Shown here piece by piece: positions 53,690 through 57,896 of a DNA stretch of 57,896 nucleotides; the first letter of the stretch is position 1, and the number at the start of each line of letters is the position of its first letter. The position numbers and the translations under genes are program-made. Under the pieces are notes generated by a model. It saw nothing but the letters and a program-made list of their open reading frames with translations, was not told the DNA's origin and searched no databases. The stretch is from Prochlorococcus sp. AG-321-E21 (GTDB taxonomy: Bacteria; Cyanobacteriota; Cyanobacteriia; PCC-6307; Cyanobiaceae). The stretch spans positions 1 to 57,896 of the forward strand of contig QBXH01000007.1 of NCBI GenBank assembly GCA_003283415.1, given 5' to 3'.

Positions 53690-54889
53690 TTATTCAATTA
53701 TTTTAGAAACAACACCAGCTCCAATAGTACGGCCACCTTCCCGAATAGCAAAGCGCATACCTTGTTCAATAGCAACTGGACAAATTAATTCTCCAGTCAT
53801 TTTTATTCTATCGCCTGGCATTACCATTTCTACATTGGCACCATCATCTGATGTGAATGCAGTAATTTGTCCAGTTACATCTGTTGTTCTTATATAAAAT
53901 TGTGGTCTGTATCCAGCAAAGAAAGGAGTATGTCTTCCACCTTCTTCTTTTTTAAGAACATAAACTTCTCCTTCAAATTTTGTATGAGGAGTAATTGATC
54001 CTTTTTTCACAAGAACCATGCCTCTCTCAATATCTTCTTTTTGAACACCACGCAGAAGCAGTCCAACATTATCTCCAGCCATACCTTCATCAAGAAGTTT
54101 ACGAAACATCTCGACACCAGTGACAGTAGTCAATCTTGTATCTCTTATTCCAACTATTTCTACTTCTTCTCCAACTTTGACTTTTCCTCTTTCTATTCTT
54201 CCAGTGGCTACTGTTCCTCTACCTGTAATAGAAAAAACATCTTCTATTGCCATCAAAAATGGCTTATCTATTTCTCTTTCCGGCTCAGGGATACTGGCAT
54301 CAACAGCCGTCATTAATTCTTCAATTTTAGATTCCCAAGTAGTATCTCCTTCTAAAGCTTTTAGACCTGAAACTTGAACGATTGGTATATCATCGCCTGG
54401 GAAATCATAACTATCTAGAAGTTCTCTGATTTCCATTTCAACAAGCTCAATGATTTCTTCATCATCTACCATGTCACATTTATTCAATGCCACAACTAAA
54501 GCTGGAACTCCAACTTGTTTTGCCAGAAGAATATGCTCTTTTGTCTGAGCCATAGGACCATCTGTGGCAGCACAAACTAAAATTGCACCATCCATTTGAG
54601 CAGCACCTGTGATCATGTTTTTGACATAATCAGCGTGTCCTGGACAGTCTACGTGAGCATAATGCCTACCTTCAGTTTCATATTCAACGTGTGCTGTGTT
54701 AATTGTAATGCCACGTTCTCTTTCTTCTGGAGCACCATCGATGTCTCCATAATCTTGAGCTTGTGCTTGACCTTTTTTAGCTAGAACATTTGTTATAGCA
54801 GCAGTCAGGGTTGTTTTACCATGATCAACGTGGCCAATAGTACCTATGTTGACATGTGGTTTGTTTCTTTCGAACTTCTCGCGAGCCAT
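53690..54889 (-). CDS. tuf: Elongation factor Tu
   Basis: EF-Tu delivers aminoacyl-tRNA to the ribosome. The 399-residue product has the G motifs [36 protein letters not shown] and NKCDMVDD, the switch I region [19 protein letters not shown], and complete domains II and III ending in GVVSKIIE. The insertion after residue 180 ([18 protein letters not shown]) is typical for cyanobacteria and plastids. fusA ends 42 bases upstream. One gene copy is seen here. Confidence 0.99.
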   Translation of the reverse strand: MAREKFERNKPHVNIGTIGHVDHGKTTLTAAITNVLAKKGQAQAQDYGDIDGAPEERERGITINTAHVEYETEGRHYAHVDCPGHADYVKNMITGAAQMDGAILVCAATDGPMAQTKEHILLAKQVGVPALVVALNKCDMVDDEEIIELVEMEIRELLDSYDFPGDDIPIVQVSGLKALEGDTTWESKIEELMTAVDASIPEPEREIDKPFLMAIEDVFSITGRGTVATGRIERGKVKVGEEVEIVGIRDTRLTTVTGVEMFRKLLDEGMAGDNVGLLLRGVQKEDIERGMVLVKKGSITPHTKFEGEVYVLKKEEGGRHTPFFAGYRPQFYIRTTDVTGQITAFTSDDGANVEMVMPGDRIKMTGELICPVAIEQGMRFAIREGGRTIGAGVVSKIIE

Positions 54890-54931
54890 TTGAATTAAAG
54901 AATCGAGGGTTTAATGTGTTTAGTTTAGAGA

Positions 54932-57007
54932 TCAGGAATTGCCCTGATTCTTGGAAATAATAGCTTCCGCTACATTACGAGGGACTTCCTCATAATTTGC
55001 GAACTCCATTGAAAATATTCCCCGACCTTGAGTCATTGATCGGAGTTGAGTGGCATAACCGAACATTTCGGCTAAAGGCACTTTGGCCTGTACTTTAGAC
55101 AATCCATCATCGACAGATTGTCCTTCGACTTGACCTCTCCTTGAGGAGAGATCACCAATTACAGATCCAAGAAAATCATCTGGACTTTCGACTTCGACTT
55201 TCATCATAGGCTCTAATAGGACAGGATTGCATTTTTTAACCCCATCTTTAAAAGCCATTGAACCTGCAATTTTAAAGGCCATTTCAGAAGAGTCTACATC
55301 GTGGAATGAACCATCGACTAGTGTTACTTTTACATCAATCAGCGGATAACCGGCAAGAACCCCTGATTCACAGGTTTCTTTCATTCCATTTGAGGCTGGT
55401 CCAATGTATTCTTTTGGAACTGTTCCACCTACAATTTTGTTAACAAATTCAAAACCTTTACCGACTTCAGCAGGTTCCATTTCGATAACAACATGTCCAT
55501 ATTGACCTTTACCCCCTGTTTGTCTTGCATATTTACCTTCACCTTTGGAACTTGATCTGATTGTTTCTCTATAAGAAACTTGAGGAGCACCTATATTTGC
55601 TTCAACTTTAAATTCCCTCAACATTCTATCTACAAGTATTTCTAAATGTAATTCCCCCATACCAGCTATAACAGTCTGATTAGTCTCTTGATCTGTACTT
55701 ACCCTAAAAGTTGGATCTTCTTCAGATAAGGCTTGTAAAGCTTTAGAAAGCTTTTCCATATCACCTTTAGTTTTTGGTTCAACAGCTACAGAGATAACAG
55801 GTTCGGGAATAAATAAAGTTTCAAGAACTATTGGATCATCGGTATTACATAGGGTGTCACCTGTTGTTGTATTTTTCAATCCTAAAACAGCACCTAAATC
55901 TCCTGCTCTTAACTCATCAACCTCCTCCCTCTCATCAGCCTTTAAGATTACTAGTCTTGAAATTCTCTCTTTAGCATCCTTAGTTGAATTCATAACATAA
56001 CTACCTTTTGAAAGCACTCCTGAATACATTCTTACGAAAGTTAGTTTTCCATAAGGATCGGACATCACTTTAAAAGCTAGCGCACTGAAAGGAGCACTAT
56101 CATCCGAGGGTCTAATATCTTCCTTTCCATTTGGTAAAACACCTTGAATTGGTTTCACGTCAACGGGTGCAGGTAGATAATCAACTACTGCATCTAAAAC
56201 TAATTGAACTCCTTTATTTTTGAAGGCTGATCCACATAAAACAGGTACTAAACCATGCTTAAGAACTCCATCTCTGATCCCTTTTTTTAATTGATCTTCA
56301 GTTAATTCTCCCTTATCCAAAAATATTTCAATTAATTCTTCGTCATTTTCTGCTACACTCTCCATCAATTTGCTTCTCCATTCCGATGCCTCATCTTTCA
56401 TATTCTCAGGTATTGGAGCTTCTTCAATATCAGTGCCTAAATCATTTTTGTATAAATAAGCCTTGTTACTTACTAAATCTATAATTCCTGTTAAATCACC
56501 CTCAGCCCCTATGGGTAACTGAATAGGGAAAGCATTAGCTTTGAGACGGTCTTTAATTTGTTGATTAACTTTTAAGAAGTCTGCTCCAGTTCTGTCCATC
56601 TTATTGACAAAAACCATTCTGGGAACAGAGTATCTATCAGCTTGCCTCCAAACAGTTTCTGATTGTGGCTGAACTCCTCCTACAGCGCAAAATACAGCTA
56701 TTACACCATCTAAGACTCTCATTGATCTCTCTACTTCAATAGTAAAGTCAACGTGTCCTGGAGTATCAATGATATTTATTCTATGATCTTGCCAACTTGT
56801 AGAAATAGCCGCAGCTGTGATAGTAATTCCTCTCTCTCTTTCTTGAGCCATCCAATCTGTTACTGCAGCACCATCATGAACTTCCCCGATTTTGTGAACA
56901 ACTCCTGAATAAAAAAGGATTCTTTCAGTAGTAGTTGTTTTACCAGCATCAATGTGAGCGGCTATACCTATATTCCTTACTCGTTCAAGGGGAAAGTCGC
57001 GGGTCAA
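54932..57007 (-). CDS. fusA: Elongation factor G
   Basis: EF-G drives translocation. The 691-residue product has [22 protein letters not shown], the switch [33 protein letters not shown] and domains II-V ending before the acidic and basic tail ISKNQGNS. The catalytic His of switch II and the domain IV loop ([13 protein letters not shown]) are intact. It lies between rpsG (102 bases upstream) and tuf in the str cluster. Nothing unusual is evident. Confidence 0.99.
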   Translation of the reverse strand: MTRDFPLERVRNIGIAAHIDAGKTTTTERILFYSGVVHKIGEVHDGAAVTDWMAQERERGITITAAAISTSWQDHRINIIDTPGHVDFTIEVERSMRVLDGVIAVFCAVGGVQPQSETVWRQADRYSVPRMVFVNKMDRTGADFLKVNQQIKDRLKANAFPIQLPIGAEGDLTGIIDLVSNKAYLYKNDLGTDIEEAPIPENMKDEASEWRSKLMESVAENDEELIEIFLDKGELTEDQLKKGIRDGVLKHGLVPVLCGSAFKNKGVQLVLDAVVDYLPAPVDVKPIQGVLPNGKEDIRPSDDSAPFSALAFKVMSDPYGKLTFVRMYSGVLSKGSYVMNSTKDAKERISRLVILKADEREEVDELRAGDLGAVLGLKNTTTGDTLCNTDDPIVLETLFIPEPVISVAVEPKTKGDMEKLSKALQALSEEDPTFRVSTDQETNQTVIAGMGELHLEILVDRMLREFKVEANIGAPQVSYRETIRSSSKGEGKYARQTGGKGQYGHVVIEMEPAEVGKGFEFVNKIVGGTVPKEYIGPASNGMKETCESGVLAGYPLIDVKVTLVDGSFHDVDSSEMAFKIAGSMAFKDGVKKCNPVLLEPMMKVEVESPDDFLGSVIGDLSSRRGQVEGQSVDDGLSKVQAKVPLAEMFGYATQLRSMTQGRGIFSMEFANYEEVPRNVAEAIISKNQGNS

Positions 57008-57109
57008 TTTAAAAACTCCAATTAGAATGAATAGCTAAAAAGCTGCAGTTTATTTAAAAATAAACTTTTCTTTAATAATAAACCAATTAAGGACCATTTT
57101 GGGTCGAAA

Positions 57110-57580
57110 TTAGTATCTGTAGTGAGCAAAAGCCTTATTAGCTTCTGCCATTTTATGAGTATCTTCTCTCTTCTTTACTGCGCTACCAGTTTCATTAGCC
57201 GCATCCATTAATTCCCCTGCTAATTTTTGTGACATACTCTTCCCATTTCTTCCTCTTGAAAAAGTAACAAGCCATCTTAGCGCCATAGCTGTTCCTCTTT
57301 CTTGACGGACTTCCATAGGAACTTGATAAGTAGCACCTCCAACTCTTCTTGCTCTCACCTCAACTAAAGGAGTTGCATTCTTTACGGCTGTTTCAAATAA
57401 CTCCACAGCATTTCCCCCTGTTCTTTCACTAATTAGTGAAAAAGCATCTGATAATATTTTTTGGGCAGTAGATTTTTTACCATGTTTCATCAACCTAGAA
57501 ATCATCATTGAGGCAAGACGACTATTAAATTGTGGATCTGGTAAAACCGGTCTTTTTACTGCTGCATTACGACGTGACAT
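57110..57580 (-). CDS. rpsG: 30S ribosomal protein S7
   Basis: S7 initiates assembly of the 3' domain of 16S rRNA. The 156-residue product begins [20 protein letters not shown] and contains [37 protein letters not shown] and the C-terminal [20 protein letters not shown], all typical. It sits 26 bases after the rpsL stop, in the usual rpsL-rpsG-fusA-tuf order. Confidence 0.98.
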
Positions 57581-57606
57581 TTTAAAAAAGAATTGATGTT
57601 AGAAAA

Positions 57607-57896
57607 TTAATCATTTTTAGGGGCTTTTGCACCATATTTAGATCTGGATTGACGTCTGTCTTTGACTCCTGCAGTATCTAAAGTTCCTCTTATTATATGG
57701 TATCTCACTCCAGGTAAATCTTTAACTCTTCCTCCTCTTAGCAGAACAACAGAATGTTCTTGTAGGTTATGTCCTATTCCTGGAATATATGCTGTAACTT
57801 CAAAGCCTGAAGTTAGTCTAACCCTAGCAACCTTTCTAAGCGCAGAATTAGGTTTCTTAGGAGTGGATGTATAAACTCTTGTACATACACCTCTTC
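57607..57896 (-). CDS. rpsL: 30S ribosomal protein S12, C-terminal part
   Basis: The minus-strand frame runs off the right edge, so the start lies beyond 57896; about 95 C-terminal residues are present. They include [20 protein letters not shown] with the Lys-Pro-Asn-Ser segment of the decoding centre, [26 protein letters not shown] with the PGVRYH loop, and the end [14 protein letters not shown]12 monitors codon-anticodon pairing. Both streptomycin-related loops look wild type in the visible part. Confidence 0.97.
   Translation of the reverse strand, partial: RGVCTRVYTSTPKKPNSALRKVARVRLTSGFEVTAYIPGIGHNLQEHSVVLLRGGRVKDLPGVRYHIIRGTLDTAGVKDRRQSRSKYGAKAPKND

Noticed and set aside
53690..57896. 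Ribosomal cluster as unusual gene order
   Set aside because: rpsL-rpsG-fusA-tuf-rpsJ is the ordinary cyanobacterial order.

Overview
The window reads as chromosomal DNA of a high-light-type Prochlorococcus. Evidence: strongly AT-rich sequence, very short intergenic spaces, the cyanobacterial split of RNA polymerase beta' into rpoC1 and rpoC2, a high-light-inducible (Hli) protein, Ycf35, DUF1997/DUF3143/DUF3493 proteins, an LL-diaminopimelate aminotransferase, and a biotin operon with the picocyanobacterial BioK-like esterase. The genus is inferred from recognised protein families; the strain cannot be fixed from sequence reading alone.

Layout. 1-2585: end of ftsW, then ccdA and ccs1 (cytochrome c maturation), facing queF. 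3104-4589: a probable NtcA-driven unit (83-aa ORF plus glnB) converging on a tlyA-like rRNA methyltransferase. 4886-7607: purB and fumC. 7619-10378: a Ski2-like DExH RNA helicase with no ATG, GTG or TTG ahead of its Walker A motif. 10484-15051: biotin operon bioF-bioK-bioC-bioD-bioA. 15061-16593: DUF3143 and DnaJ-domain genes, then rsmG. 16590-30587: a long minus-strand run, in transcription order rpoB-rpoC1-rpoC2-hli-rlmN-41-aa membrane protein-HEAT protein-DUF2997-Ycf35-ferredoxin-aldo/keto reductase. 30823-35218: tatD, rpsT, hisD, rpiA and an HtrA protease. 35375-41087: rimP-nusA-ylxR-infB. 41092-45908: DUF3493, tRNA-Thr(CGT), then a small possibly accessory block of a PMT/ArnT-like transferase, a GT2 and a cobalamin-type radical SAM enzyme. 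45945-47524: clpS and dapL. 47824-50203: rne and rnhB. 50189-53200: DUF1997, pheA, a tocopherol/quinone-type methyltransferase and a LON-domain protein. 53258-57896: rpsJ, tuf, fusA, rpsG and partial rpsL, with the rpsL side leaving the window.

Most genes are housekeeping. No insertion sequence, integrase, CRISPR array or rRNA gene is visible. The points most worth a second look are: (1) the helicase lacking a normal start codon; (2) two NtcA-type sites around the small ORF and glnB, together with a PII T-loop that has Phe at position 51; (3) an inverted repeat centred exactly between the abutting stop codons of glnB and tlyA, part of a wider pattern of hairpins at convergent gene ends; (4) three tandem 13-residue repeats in a ferredoxin inside an uncharacterised DUF2997-Ycf35-ferredoxin-reductase operon; (5) a likely PNPase-binding nonapeptide of RNase E encoded where rne and rnhB may overlap; and (6) the glycosyltransferase/radical SAM block beside tRNA-Thr. 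Two small genes, a 50-aa Hli and a 41-aa single-span membrane protein, were found by reading gaps between the larger genes.
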